DNA of 64,000 nt from Sulfurospirillum multivorans DSM 12446 (GCF_000568815.1 NZ_CP007201.1:806001-870000); one strand, 5' to 3'; counted from the first letter of the stretch, positions 8,667-18,119 are shown. Made by a program: numbers and translations. Notes: generated by a model not told the origin, from the letters alone.

Positions 8667-9938
8667 TTGGATAAAGTAGTGCAAGCCATACGCAAAAACA
8701 TCATTAAAGATAAAAATCTTCTCTATTTCGACTACACGGCGTCCGGTCAGGGCTATAAGCCGATTGAAAAACAGATGCAAATCCTTCTTAAAACCTATGC
8801 TAATACCCACTCTGAAGTGGCGTCAAGTGCGATTCAAACGAGTGCGTATTACGCTAAAGCACGTTGTGATTTGAAACATGCTTTAGCGGTGGATGAGCGT
8901 TTTTATCTTTTTCCGTGTGGCTCAGGTGCCACAGGGGCGATTAAAAAATTTCAAGAACTGATGGGGATTTACATTCCGCCTCGCACCTTAAAACGCTTTA
9001 CATGTAAACCCCAAACGCTTCCCGTTGTTTTTGTAGGCCCTTACGAGCACCACTCCAATGAGCTCAGTTTTCGAGAAGGGTTGTGTGAAGTGATTCGTGT
9101 GCCTTTGGATGAAGAGGAAAAGATCGATATGGCGTTTTTACAGACCCAGCTTGAGCTTCATAAAGAGCGTGAGATCATCGCTTCGTTTTCCGTTGCCTCC
9201 AATGTTACAGGCATCGTGAGCGATTACAAAAATATTTATACTCTCATCAAGCGCTACAACGGCATCTTGTGCCTTGACGCGGCGGCGGCTTCACCTTACA
9301 TTAACATTGATTGTAACTACTACGACGCACTTTTTCTCTCACCGCATAAGCTCTTGGGCGGGGTGGGATCGTGCGGGCTTTTAGTGATGAAAAAAGCGTT
9401 ATGCACCGAAGCCACACCCACCTTTGCAGGGGGTGGAACCGTTGGGTATGTGTCACGGGTTTCGCACACGTTTTTAAGTGACATGGAACTGATTGAAGAT
9501 GCTGGAACGCCTGCTATTTTGCAGTTTATCAAAGCCTCATTGGCGTACAACCTTCGCAACGAAATTGGTTTGGAGAAGATCCAAGCTGTGGAAGATGAGT
9601 TGAAATTTTATTTTGGTTCACGTGTTCGTTGTATCGAAGGGGTCAAGCTTTACTGCAAATATTCGCAAGAAAAGCTTCCCATTTTCTCTCTTAATTTTGA
9701 GGGGATCAATCCGTATGATATTTCGCAATACCTTTCGGATCATTTTGGAATTCAAACCAGAGCGGGATGCAGTTGCGCAGGGCCTTACGGACACGATCTT
9801 TTAAAACTAGCCGATGGTCAAGATTTTGATGAAAAGCCAGGTTGGCTGCGTATTTCTATCCATTACACGCATACGAGAAAAGAGATCGACACGCTTTTAA
9901 AAGCGATCAAACACGCCGTAGGTGCACTCAAAAAATAG
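8667..9938 (+). CDS. class V aminotransferase / cysteine desulfurase-like PLP enzyme
   Basis: Protein of up to 423 aa in the aminotransferase class V (NifS/SufS/Csd-like) family. It starts into NLLYFDYTASGQGYKPIEKQ, has a probable PLP-lysine segment FLSPHKLLGGVGSCG (~225-240), and a possible catalytic cysteine loop TRAGCSCAGPYG near residue 365. The first in-frame start is TTG at 8667. GTG at 8679 has slightly better leader spacing, and no early ATG exists. The substrate is uncertain. It is not in an isc/suf operon, so a specialised desulfurase or aminotransferase is likely. It carries one TTACATGTAA copy (FTCK at 8998). Confidence 0.82.
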   Translation: MDKVVQAIRKNIIKDKNLLYFDYTASGQGYKPIEKQMQILLKTYANTHSEVASSAIQTSAYYAKARCDLKHALAVDERFYLFPCGSGATGAIKKFQELMGIYIPPRTLKRFTCKPQTLPVVFVGPYEHHSNELSFREGLCEVIRVPLDEEEKIDMAFLQTQLELHKEREIIASFSVASNVTGIVSDYKNIYTLIKRYNGILCLDAAAASPYINIDCNYYDALFLSPHKLLGGVGSCGLLVMKKALCTEATPTFAGGGTVGYVSRVSHTFLSDMELIEDAGTPAILQFIKASLAYNLRNEIGLEKIQAVEDELKFYFGSRVRCIEGVKLYCKYSQEKLPIFSLNFEGINPYDISQYLSDHFGIQTRAGCSCAGPYGHDLLKLADGQDFDEKPGWLRISIHYTHTRKEIDTLLKAIKHAVGALKK

Positions 9939-9965
9939 CGTAAATCCTTTTACATGTAAAGCGAA

Positions 9966-9987
9966 GGAAGAGGTTAAAACTTCTTCC
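9966..9987. terminator. hairpin between convergent PLP-enzyme and trkH genes
   Basis: GGAAGAGGTT (9966-9975) faces AACTTCTTCC (9978-9987) with one mismatch. The hairpin includes the trkH stop codon and lies just after a TTACATGTAA copy at 9950. A bidirectional terminator role is a guess. Confidence 0.3.
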
Positions 9988-11413
9988 AAAAATTACGACC
10001 GAGCATCATAAAAACGGTATAACACTCTAATCTTCCGATAATCATCGCCGCAGAAAGTACAAGTTTATCGTACCATGTAAAGAAGGCGTAGTTTTGCGAA
10101 GGCCCCGTAAGATTCAGCCCAGGACCGATATTGCCGATCATGGCGATGGACGTACTAAAGGCGGTTAAAAAGTCAAACCCTCTGGCAAAGAGGTACATCG
10201 TTACCATAAAAGCGGTGAGGATGAAGAGTGCAAAAAAGCCAAAAACCGAGTTGATGATGGAGCTTTTAATCTGCTTTCCATCGACAAAAATCGAGGTGAT
10301 GACATCGGGCTGAATGGTTCGTTTGATCTCGAGCGCGATATTTTTAAAAAAGAGCACGTAGCGAATCATTTTAATACCACCTGCCGTTGAGCCCGCATTC
10401 GCACTCATAATCATGGCGATGATGGCGATCATCATCGTACATTGACCCCATTTTTCATAATCCAGCGAAGCAAAACCCGTGGTCGAAGCCAGTGACGTGA
10501 CGGTAAAAAAGGAGTGTATCAATGAGTTATAAAAAGAGTTTTGCGATGTTAGCGTGTGTTCAAGCGCCATCATAAACGATAAAAAGAAAATAAGTCCAAT
10601 ATACCACTGGTTCTCTTCGGTATTAAATGCCCATTTATCGCCATTAAAGAAGCGAATATGGGCTAAAAAGTTGATGCCTGAGACAAGCATGAAAAAAATC
10701 GTTGTCCAGATAACGCCATCGCTAAAACCAGATAATGAGCTGTTTTTGGTGGAAAAACCACCCGTAGAGATCGTTGAGAAAGCGTGGTTAATGGCATCAA
10801 ACCAGTTCATACCAAAGAGCATCAAAAGCGCAAAATCTGCCAGTGTAAAGAGGATATACACCGCCCAAATACGGTTAGCAGTATCTTTGATCTTAGGTGT
10901 GATTTTATCCATCGAAATGCCCGTCGATTCGGCTTTAAAAAGGCTCAGTGACCCGCTAGGATTGATCAGTGGTAAAAGTCCAACCCCTAAAACGATGATA
11001 CCAATACCCCCAATCCAATGCATCAAACTTCGGTGAAATAAAATGGCTTTGGGTAAGATCTCAACATCGGTATAAGCACTTGCCCCTGTTGTTGTAAAAC
11101 CGCTAATCGCTTCAAAAAAAGCACCTGCAGGATCGATATTGGTGTAAAGTACCATAGGGATGGCACCACCAATTCCTAGAAGAATCCAAATGAAATTAAC
11201 TGAGACAATGCTCTCTTTAATGCCAAGCGTCATCTCATCATTTTTAAGAATCAAAAAAGTGGAAAGGTTAATGATAAACAGAGCAAACATCGCTACAGCG
11301 TAGATAAAAACATCTTCGTTGTAAAAAAAACCTACAATGGGGGGAATGAGGAAAAGAAAAAAGACAACCAGTCCAACAGCAGAGACAAATTTTAAAATGC
11401 TTTTAATACTCAT
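9974..11413 (-). CDS. trkH: Trk-type potassium uptake protein, membrane subunit
   Basis: Protein of 479 aa, a typical TrkH/KtrB-family length. It contains four repeated membrane-pore-membrane units. Selectivity-filter-like segments are visible: SGFTTTGAS (~105), STISTGGFST (~215), SLASTTGFAS (~310) and IGNIGPG (~428). It forms the K+-translocating dimer in the inner membrane and is gated by the TrkA ring. trkA lies 14 nt upstream in the same direction, forming a two-gene operon. Confidence 0.95.
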   Translation of the reverse strand: MSIKSILKFVSAVGLVVFFLFLIPPIVGFFYNEDVFIYAVAMFALFIINLSTFLILKNDEMTLGIKESIVSVNFIWILLGIGGAIPMVLYTNIDPAGAFFEAISGFTTTGASAYTDVEILPKAILFHRSLMHWIGGIGIIVLGVGLLPLINPSGSLSLFKAESTGISMDKITPKIKDTANRIWAVYILFTLADFALLMLFGMNWFDAINHAFSTISTGGFSTKNSSLSGFSDGVIWTTIFFMLVSGINFLAHIRFFNGDKWAFNTEENQWYIGLIFFLSFMMALEHTLTSQNSFYNSLIHSFFTVTSLASTTGFASLDYEKWGQCTMMIAIIAMIMSANAGSTAGGIKMIRYVLFFKNIALEIKRTIQPDVITSIFVDGKQIKSSIINSVFGFFALFILTAFMVTMYLFARGFDFLTAFSTSIAMIGNIGPGLNLTGPSQNYAFFTWYDKLVLSAAMIIGRLECYTVFMMLGRNFWKKF

Positions 11414-11427
11414 GGCGCTCTTTTACA

Positions 11428-12768
11428 TTAGACATTTTGCTGAAGCCATTTGGCGACAACTTCAAAATCGGACTCTTTGGTAAACGCGACAATGACATCA
11501 TCGCATTCAAAGGTTGGGATAAGGCGATATTCGTAAATATCATTACCACGCAAAATAATAAAATGCCCTTTGTCATCCACTTTATCAGGCAGGTGCAGCT
11601 TCTCGCCAATCAACGAGGACGTGGCATCAATTTTGCGCATAATCACGGAGCCTTCGCCACCACAAAATTTCTTTTGGGTTAAAATGTTGTTGGAGTGAAT
11701 GCGCTCTAAAATGGAGTAGTAGGCGTTAATCTTCTCACCTCTCACCACTTCGATATTAAGGTTACGCATCAAAGAGGAGTAAGCGATGTCATTATTGATA
11801 CCAATGATCTTTTTGATCCCTTTTTGCTTGGCTTCAATACACTTGGTGATGTTATACTCATCATTTTTTGTTGCGGCAATAAACATGTCGGTATCAAAAC
11901 GGGTTTTATTGACAATGTGATCGGCATCATAGGTTGTTTTAAGCACGGTCGCTTTGTTTTTAAGTTCAATATTGGCTTTACGACACAGCTCAATGTTTTT
12001 ATCCATAATCTGAACATCAATCCCTTTTTTAAGCAGTACCTTGGCAATCTCAATACCGAGCGAATCTGCTCCAAAAATAACACAATTTTTAATGGGAGTG
12101 GAAAGCTCGTTGTTCTCGCACGCGAGTGAACGAAGGGAGAGAATGGCACTGGGGAAGGCAAAGAGATAAACCAGATCATTCGGAAGCATTGTCTCCACAG
12201 GCTTAGGAACAAAAAACTGCTTATGGCGCTCCATACCAGCAACGGCAAGTTCACCATTGAGCTCACCAATAAAGGTCGAGATCATACGCGGCGTAAAGTC
12301 ATCTTTAAGGCGAATGGAAACGAGAAGTGCTTTGGTGAACGCAAGCGCTTTGGCATTGTGCGCATGTGAAAAATCAACAAGGTATTTAAAGGGTTGCGCT
12401 GCTTCAAAGGAGGGAACAATGGTATCGTTAATGTTGAGCTTTGTTTTGACTTGGTCGCTGGCGAAGAAATTGTTTTTAAGACGAATAATCTTGCGTTTCA
12501 CCGTTGCGATGTTATCGATAATTAAAGAGGAGAGAAGATTCACTTCATCCGAATCGGTTACCGCGATAAAAAGATCGATGTGTGGGTTAATACCAAGGTA
12601 GGTATGAGGGTTTTCAATATTGCCGCAAATTCCTAAAACGTCGAGGTTTTCGTGAATGTTTTGGATGGCATATTCATTTTGATCGATGATCGTCACGCTA
12701 TTGTTGTGCATCAGGTGTTTGGCAATATTGTAGCCAACTTTCCCGGCGCCTGCTATAATCACTTGCAT
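11428..12768 (-). CDS. trkA: Trk potassium uptake regulatory protein TrkA
   Basis: Protein of 446 aa with tandem RCK modules. The first Rossmann fold is QVIIAGAGKVGYNIAKHL at the N-terminus, followed by an RCK_C part. The second Rossmann fold is CVIFGADSLGIEIAKVLL at ~230, followed by a second RCK_C. TrkA binds NAD(H)/ATP on the cytoplasmic face and gates TrkH. It is first in the trkA-trkH operon. The 131 bp upstream hold no gene, only AT-rich sequence and a weak CTTGT/ACAAG hairpin. Confidence 0.95.
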   Translation of the reverse strand: MQVIIAGAGKVGYNIAKHLMHNNSVTIIDQNEYAIQNIHENLDVLGICGNIENPHTYLGINPHIDLFIAVTDSDEVNLLSSLIIDNIATVKRKIIRLKNNFFASDQVKTKLNINDTIVPSFEAAQPFKYLVDFSHAHNAKALAFTKALLVSIRLKDDFTPRMISTFIGELNGELAVAGMERHKQFFVPKPVETMLPNDLVYLFAFPSAILSLRSLACENNELSTPIKNCVIFGADSLGIEIAKVLLKKGIDVQIMDKNIELCRKANIELKNKATVLKTTYDADHIVNKTRFDTDMFIAATKNDEYNITKCIEAKQKGIKKIIGINNDIAYSSLMRNLNIEVVRGEKINAYYSILERIHSNNILTQKKFCGGEGSVIMRKIDATSSLIGEKLHLPDKVDDKGHFIILRGNDIYEYRLIPTFECDDVIVAFTKESDFEVVAKWLQQNV

Positions 12769-12899
12769 AGGGTTTTATCTCTCATAAAGTATTTTCAATG
12801 AACGTATAAAGAGGTATTGTATCACATTCTTGTAAAAAACAAGAGGGAGCTAAAAGAGGTAATTTAAGCGTCAAACAAGTCCCAGCAAAGTAGCCAAAA

Positions 12900-13379
12900 T
12901 TACTTTCGGCTATCTGATTCGTTGTATTGTTTCATACTTTCAATGTAGGTATCGCGAAGCGTATTGACATAAGCGTTCGCTTTTTTAGTGTCGGTGATGG
13001 TGATGAGGGCTTCATTGCCAAATTTATCACTGGTCTTGGAAAGATCATACGCAAGTTTTGATTTTTCATTGACTTTTTGAAGGGCTTTAAAAAAAGCTTC
13101 ATCCATCTCTTTGTTTTTGAGTTTATCATTTTGGTAGAGGTAGAATGCAACGCGGTACACTTCATCTTTATCGGTGCTATAGACTTCGACGTATTCAATG
13201 GCATTATCAAGAAGTTTAATATTGAAATAATTCTGATCCTTGGTCACACAGGAGAATTCTGTGCATTTAAAACCATTGGCTTCTAAAAAAGCTCTGTCTT
13301 TACCAATAAGATCATCTAAAAACCCAGCATTAAGCGTGAGATGGGAAACGAGTGCTAGAAAAAGAAGCGCTTTTTTCAT
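12900..13379 (-). CDS. secreted protein of unknown function
   Basis: Protein of 159 aa with a clear signal peptide (MKKALLFLALVSHLTLNA, cleavage before GFLDD). The mature part is hydrophilic, with two cysteines (KCTEFSCVT) that could form a disulfide, and ends in charged helices. I do not recognise a family. It lies alone between trkA and a tRNA gene on the same strand. It is probably periplasmic. Confidence 0.7.
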   Translation of the reverse strand: MKKALLFLALVSHLTLNAGFLDDLIGKDRAFLEANGFKCTEFSCVTKDQNYFNIKLLDNAIEYVEVYSTDKDEVYRVAFYLYQNDKLKNKEMDEAFFKALQKVNEKSKLAYDLSKTSDKFGNEALITITDTKKANAYVNTLRDTYIESMKQYNESDSRK

Positions 13380-13430
13380 AACATTTACCTTTGTGTATCA
13401 AATTAAACAAATTCACACGTAAGAAGCATA

Positions 13431-13507
13431 TGGTGGGTCCTGAGTGGCTCGAACACTCGACCACCCCGTTATGAGCGGGGTGCTCTAACCAACTGAGCTA
13501 AGGACCC
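13431..13507 (-). tRNA. tRNA with CAU anticodon (Ile2 or elongator Met)
   Basis: On the reverse strand the 77-nt sequence folds into a complete cloverleaf. The acceptor GGGTCCT (13501-13507) pairs with AGGACCC, the D-arm is GCTCAGTTGGTTAGAGC, and the anticodon stem CCCCG/CGGGG carries loop CTCATAA (anticodon CAT). The T-arm is GAGTG TTCGAGC CACTC, and the 3' end has an encoded CCA at 13431-13433. A CAT anticodon is read as Met, or as Ile when C34 becomes lysidine. The U7-A66 pair leans towards Ile2, but I cannot decide. A TACAAT -10-like box lies 15 nt upstream (13528-13523). Confidence 0.93.
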
Positions 13508-13599
13508 ATTTTAAAGAGTGAAATTGTATCTTTTTAATTGTTAAAAGAATATAAAAAATAGATGAAAAAAGAACGTTAGGTAAGGCGTTAAATAGGGCG

Positions 13600-14706
13600 T
13601 TAGAGCGAATATTTAATGGAACGATAGGTCGGGTCAAATCGGAAGGCTAAAAGGTTTTCCAAAATGCCAAAAAGAGCGAAAAAAGTGATGAAACTACTGC
13701 CGCCATAACTGTAAAAAGGAAGGGGAACGCCCACAACGGGAGCAAGCCCTATGGTCATAGCAATGTTGATGCTCATGTAAAAGAAAATGAGCAGAGAGAT
13801 GCCACTGGTGATAACTCTGGCAAAGTAATCTTCTTTGAGAATAAAATTGAGGCTGAGAAGATGGGTGACTAAAAAGGCATAGCATAAAATCAGCCCAAGG
13901 GCGCCCCAAAAACCAAGTCGTTCAACGGTATACGCAAAGATAAAATCGCTGGTGGCAATCGGTAAAAATTTGTAGTGGGTTTGGGTTGCTTCACTGCGCT
14001 CTTTTCCTGTCAGTCCGCCAGATCCTATGGCGATGATGGATTGCTTCACGTGGTAACTGGGTTTTTCAGAGACAAAGTCTGCAATACGCTGTTTTTGATA
14101 ATCGTGCAAACCATTGTAGAGCAGTGGACTGCTGATACCTATGAGAATAGCCAAGGTAATCCAGATCTTTTTATGAACGCCGATGACAAAAAGCGTTCCA
14201 TACCCCAGAAGCAGTAAAATCATCGCTGTACCCAAATCAGGCTCTTTCGCCACAAGAATAAACGGTAAAACGATGTAAAAGCTGAGTTTAAAAAACGATT
14301 TCCAGCCATATCCTTTCGCATCGGGAGGATTGTGTTTAATGAGATAAGCAAGCATAAGAATAAAAGCGGGTTTGAAAATTTCTGAGGGTTGAATGGTGAA
14401 ATGGACAAAAGGAATCTCAAGCCATCTCCTTGCCCCCAGTTTTGCAATACCAAAAAAATCAACACTGATCAGTAAAAGGATGGTGACCCAGTAAAAAAAA
14501 GGGATGACCCATTCGATTTTTTTGATGGGAATAATAAAAAATAGGAAAAATGCAAAACAACCAACCGCGTAATAAACGATCTGTTTATTGGCAAGCATAC
14601 TACTGGCTTCAGCGATAAGATAATAAGAGAGAATAATGATAGGAAGGACGAGTATAGGAATTAAAAAATCAAAATGTGTTAAGATGCGCCTATCAATTTG
14701 AAACAC
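13600..14706 (-). CDS. rodA: peptidoglycan glycosyltransferase RodA (SEDS family)
   Basis: Protein of 368 aa with about 10 membrane segments and SEDS-family landmarks: GARRWLEIPFVHFTIQPSEIFKPAFILMLA (~100), KEPDLGTAMILLL (~160), GSGGLTGK (~235), and PFYSYGGSSFI near the C-terminus. It polymerises lipid II during cell elongation with PBP2 (encoded at 44583). I place the start at GTG 14706, preceded by AAAGGGA at 5 nt, because the protein then begins VFQIDRRILTHFD. The longer frame to 14835 would run into the divergent pseudouridine synthase gene. Confidence 0.9.
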   Translation of the reverse strand: MFQIDRRILTHFDFLIPILVLPIIILSYYLIAEASSMLANKQIVYYAVGCFAFFLFFIIPIKKIEWVIPFFYWVTILLLISVDFFGIAKLGARRWLEIPFVHFTIQPSEIFKPAFILMLAYLIKHNPPDAKGYGWKSFFKLSFYIVLPFILVAKEPDLGTAMILLLLGYGTLFVIGVHKKIWITLAILIGISSPLLYNGLHDYQKQRIADFVSEKPSYHVKQSIIAIGSGGLTGKERSEATQTHYKFLPIATSDFIFAYTVERLGFWGALGLILCYAFLVTHLLSLNFILKEDYFARVITSGISLLIFFYMSINIAMTIGLAPVVGVPLPFYSYGGSSFITFFALFGILENLLAFRFDPTYRSIKYSL

Positions 14707-14764
14707 TAGATCCCTTTGGAAAAGTTTTGGAAAGTATATCAAAAAATAGAGGAAAGTAGGCTGG

Positions 14765-15748
14765 ATGGAGTTTACATGTAAAGAGTCAAAAAGGCTCGAT
14801 GCCGCCATGAGCGAAGCGCTGGAATTACCACGCAATCAGGTCGAAAAACTGATTAAAAACGTCGGTGTCACGGTGGATGGAAAGCTGTGTACAAAGTGCA
14901 GTTTGAAGCTGGTAGAAGGCAATGTTGTGCATTACGAATTTGTAGAGGCACCGCAAAGCCCAAGCAGTTATGAGGTTGATTTTGATGTGCCAATCTTGTA
15001 TGAAGATGACGATCTTTTGGTGGTCAATAAACCGCCTTTTTTAACTGTGCATGGTGCACCCAGCGTCAAAGAGGCGACACTGGTCGATTGGCTCCAATGT
15101 AAGGGCATCAATCTCTCAACAATCAGCGGAGAAGAGCGCCATGGCATCGTGCATCGCATCGATAAAGAGACCAGTGGCGCGCTCGTGATTGCAAAAAACA
15201 ATGAAGCCCATTTAAGCCTTTCGTCTCAGCTGGAAGATAAAAGCATGGGTAGGTACTATCTTGCGATCATTGATCTACCCCTTAAAGATGACATCGTGGT
15301 AGAGCTGCCCATTGGACGCAGTGTGAACAATCGTCTTAAAATGGATGTCGCAAAACGGGATGGCCGAATGGCAAAAAGTGCGTTTACAAAACTCTTATTA
15401 TCGCGTGATAGCAAAAAAGAGCTGATTGCAGCAAAGCTGTTTACGGGGCGAACCCATCAGATCAGAGTGCACCTCCAAGCGCTCTGCCGCCACATCTTGG
15501 GCGATAGTTTATACGGCTTTAAGAGCCAAAATGGTACAATACCCAGAGTTATGTTACATGCTTATATTTTGTATCTAAAGCATCCAAAAACAGGGCAATT
15601 GTTGCAAATACATGCTCCCTTATGGGATGATTTTGATGCCTATTTAACACATCATTTCAGTAAGGACGAGGTCAATGAAAAAATTACTTTGGATAGCATC
15701 GTTAATGGTTTTAAGCTTAATGATCACTGGTTGCGAAAAGACGCTTGA
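14765..15748 (+). CDS. RluA-family 23S rRNA pseudouridine synthase (RluD-like)
   Basis: Protein of 327 aa. An S4 RNA-binding domain (~1-60, SKRLDAAMSEALELPRNQVEKLI) precedes the catalytic domain. The catalytic aspartate lies in HGIVHRIDKETSGALVIAK (~130-145), and the RTHQIRVHLQ motif is present. It converts specific uridines of 23S rRNA to pseudouridine; the exact target cannot be told from sequence. TTACATGTAA sits in codons 3-6 (FTCK), directly at the start. The 3' end overlaps the next gene by 74 nt in another frame. Confidence 0.92.
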   Translation: MEFTCKESKRLDAAMSEALELPRNQVEKLIKNVGVTVDGKLCTKCSLKLVEGNVVHYEFVEAPQSPSSYEVDFDVPILYEDDDLLVVNKPPFLTVHGAPSVKEATLVDWLQCKGINLSTISGEERHGIVHRIDKETSGALVIAKNNEAHLSLSSQLEDKSMGRYYLAIIDLPLKDDIVVELPIGRSVNNRLKMDVAKRDGRMAKSAFTKLLLSRDSKKELIAAKLFTGRTHQIRVHLQALCRHILGDSLYGFKSQNGTIPRVMLHAYILYLKHPKTGQLLQIHAPLWDDFDAYLTHHFSKDEVNEKITLDSIVNGFKLNDHWLRKDA

Positions 15749-16931
15749 AACACCAAAAGAGCCAATTGTTGACGCTTCTTTACCTCGTGTAGAGAGTATT
15801 CGAACCCTTCCAGGTTCCACTGACGTTGGTTTTGAGTGGACACCTATTTACAGTGCACAAATCGAAGGATACTACCTGTACCGCCAAAGTGGCAACAGCA
15901 TGAAAAAAATTGCCACGATTAAAGACAGGTATATCTCACACTATGTTGACACCGAGTTAAATCCCAATACCAGTTACACTTATCAGATGAGCACGTATTC
16001 ACCCGATAAACATGAATCAGGTCTTAGTATGATGGCAAATGTGACGACATTGGCGCCTGTTGCAAAAGCTCCAACCCAAGGTTCTGTTGAGCCTGTTTCG
16101 TTTATTACCGCGATTTCAGATCTTCCTGCGCGTATCAAAATTATTTGGCGACCGCATGGAATGGAAAATGTAGAGTACTACATTATCGAGCGTAACGAAT
16201 ACAAATCGACATCATGGGATGAAGTGGGTAAAGTCAAAGGCAGGTTAAATGCCGAATACATCGATCAAGACATTAAAGATAACTATGTTTACCGCTATCG
16301 TGTTAAAGTCAAAACCAATGATGGCGTTCTCTCCAAGCCAAGCGACACCGTTGAAGCGCATTCAAAAGCACTTCCTAAGGCCATTACAGGGGTTCAAGCA
16401 ACGTCTAATTTGCCTAAGAAAATTATGTTGACATGGAGTCCATCAACAACGAGTGATTTTGCCTATTATAAAGTCTATCGTTCACCAACATCGAGCTTGT
16501 TTTACAGTTTTTATGGCAAAACGGTCAATACCGAGTTTGAAGATTTGATCAGCGAAAATGGCAAGACCTATTATTACCGCGTTGTCGCCGTGGATGTTGA
16601 TGGGCTTGAATCCAAGCAAGAAGGCACTGTTACGGGTATGACACTCTCCGCACTCAAATCTCCTGTTGTTCGTTCGGTAAAGCATGATAGCGGCTCCATT
16701 TACATCACATGGGGTGGGGATGATAATGCGATTAAATACACCATCACCAAAGAGTTTGAACTCTCTGGCAAAACACAAAAACAGAGTTTTACCGGTATTT
16801 TTGAAAGCAATTTTATCGACCAAGATACACGACCAGGCGTTGAATACAAATACAAAATTATTGCAATTGATAAATACGGCATCGCTTCGGATCCTTCGGA
16901 TAGCGTCGTTATCAAGATTCCAAAGGAATAA
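15675..16931 (+). CDS. flpA: fibronectin type III lipoprotein, FlpA-like
   Basis: Protein of 418 aa with a lipoprotein signal (lipobox LMITGC, Cys20). Four fibronectin type III modules follow at about residues 38-128, 141-232, 233-325 and 328-418, each with the W..P...Y.VYR and Y.Y.V pattern. Position and layout match C. jejuni FlpA, an outer-membrane fibronectin-binding adhesin. The AAGGACGAGG ribosome site and lipobox support the start, although it lies 74 nt inside the preceding gene. In a non-pathogen the ancestral role may be structural, linked to the neighbouring division genes. Confidence 0.85.
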   Translation: MKKLLWIASLMVLSLMITGCEKTLETPKEPIVDASLPRVESIRTLPGSTDVGFEWTPIYSAQIEGYYLYRQSGNSMKKIATIKDRYISHYVDTELNPNTSYTYQMSTYSPDKHESGLSMMANVTTLAPVAKAPTQGSVEPVSFITAISDLPARIKIIWRPHGMENVEYYIIERNEYKSTSWDEVGKVKGRLNAEYIDQDIKDNYVYRYRVKVKTNDGVLSKPSDTVEAHSKALPKAITGVQATSNLPKKIMLTWSPSTTSDFAYYKVYRSPTSSLFYSFYGKTVNTEFEDLISENGKTYYYRVVAVDVDGLESKQEGTVTGMTLSALKSPVVRSVKHDSGSIYITWGGDDNAIKYTITKEFELSGKTQKQSFTGIFESNFIDQDTRPGVEYKYKIIAIDKYGIASDPSDSVVIKIPKE

Positions 16932-16940
16932 AAGCTTTTT

Positions 16941-18119
16941 ATGCCAAATTTTCATACCAAGACACTAAAACCTTTACAGTATCCTTGCACCTATAAAGAG
17001 ACCACATTTACGTATGAAGCCCGCTCAAAAAGGGGCAATACATTGGTGATGGCCTCGACGCAAGGGGAGCAGGTACTCATTCGAATTCAGCAAAAAGAAG
17101 ATGGAGTTTTGTTGGTCAAGGGCGATAAAGTCACCCGTCCAACTCAAGCCTCTTTTTTACAAAAAGTGTTGATTGATTTTCGTGATGCAAGTGAAGCTGA
17201 GGAGATTTTCTCCAACATTGAGCCTAAAAAGTTCTTACATGTAAAGCATTCGCCTTACCTCAAAGAGATTGAATTTTTTGCAAACCACTTTGATGCGAAG
17301 CGCGAAATTTGGGTCGAAGTTGGCTTTGGAAGCGGACGCCATCTGTTGCATCAAGCGAAGAAAAACCCTCATATCCAATTTATTGGACTGGAGATTCACA
17401 AGCCTTCCATCGAGCAAGTGTTAAAGCAGTGTGAGCTTCAAAATATTGACAATATTCTCGTGATTGATTACGATGCGAGGCTGTTTATGGAGTTTTTACC
17501 TTCCAATGTGGTGGGGCGCATTTTTGTGCATTTCCCCGTACCTTGGGATAAAAAACCACACCGTCGTGTCTTCTCGGCCGCGTTTATTGAAGAGGCGCTG
17601 CGTGTTTTACATGTAAACGCAACGTTGGAGCTTAGAACCGATAGTCCGCTCTATTTTGAGTTTACCTTTTCGCAGATGATGCAACTGAGCAAAGCGGATG
17701 TACATGTAAAGAAAAATGCCGAGTTAGAGATAACCAGTAAGTACGAAGATCGTTGGCGCAAAATGGAAAAAGATATCTACGATGTGATCTTAACCAATGA
17801 AATTGAGGCCGCACCGATCCCAAAACTGGGCAGATTGCACTTTGATGATGGGGTTGATTTTGCTAAAATTAGGGATGCTTTTAAAGACGAACTTCTGCGA
17901 GGTGAGGGCTTTTTTGTCCACTTTGAAGAGCTGTTTGAAATCGATGAAAAAAGTGGACTCATTCGCCTCTCTTTTGGTGCCAATGAACGTAATGAACGCT
18001 GTTTTATACAGATCCAAGAGGGAAAAGTTTCGTATCTTCCTGAGACAATTTTGGCAACGAAAAGTAATTTTTCTGCCCATACCTTAATTAAAGAGTGGTT
18101 TCATGGAATATGTGATTAA
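16941..18119 (+). CDS. trmB: tRNA (guanine-N7-)-methyltransferase
   Basis: Protein of 392 aa, long for TrmB (E. coli 239). The SAM-binding core lies in the middle: VEVGFGSGRHLLHQA (~132-146) and FIGLEIHKPSIEQVL, then IFVHFPVPWDKKPHRRVF (~193). An N-terminal extension of ~110 residues and a C-terminal extension of ~130 residues are as I recall for Campylobacterota orthologs. It methylates G46 of tRNAs. It holds two exact TTACATGTAA copies (LHVK, LHVN) and one near copy (VHVK). The end overlaps ftsE by 17 nt. Confidence 0.92.
   Translation: MPNFHTKTLKPLQYPCTYKETTFTYEARSKRGNTLVMASTQGEQVLIRIQQKEDGVLLVKGDKVTRPTQASFLQKVLIDFRDASEAEEIFSNIEPKKFLHVKHSPYLKEIEFFANHFDAKREIWVEVGFGSGRHLLHQAKKNPHIQFIGLEIHKPSIEQVLKQCELQNIDNILVIDYDARLFMEFLPSNVVGRIFVHFPVPWDKKPHRRVFSAAFIEEALRVLHVNATLELRTDSPLYFEFTFSQMMQLSKADVHVKKNAELEITSKYEDRWRKMEKDIYDVILTNEIEAAPIPKLGRLHFDDGVDFAKIRDAFKDELLRGEGFFVHFEELFEIDEKSGLIRLSFGANERNERCFIQIQEGKVSYLPETILATKSNFSAHTLIKEWFHGICD

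Noticed and set aside
8667-9938. The PLP enzyme as SufS or IscS
   Set aside because: No iron-sulfur assembly genes are adjacent, and the sequence resembles the broader class V aminotransferase group. A specific name is not justified.
10554-11036. 160-aa forward frame inside trkH
   Set aside because: It is antisense to a well-conserved membrane protein gene and has no recognisable domain or start signal.
12829-12845. CTTGT/ACAAG hairpin upstream of trkA as a terminator
   Set aside because: The stem is only 5 bp and A/T-rich; too weak to report as a feature.
13431-13507. Firm assignment of the CAU tRNA as elongator Met
   Set aside because: Identity elements for Ile2 versus Met cannot be settled by eye; the call is left open.
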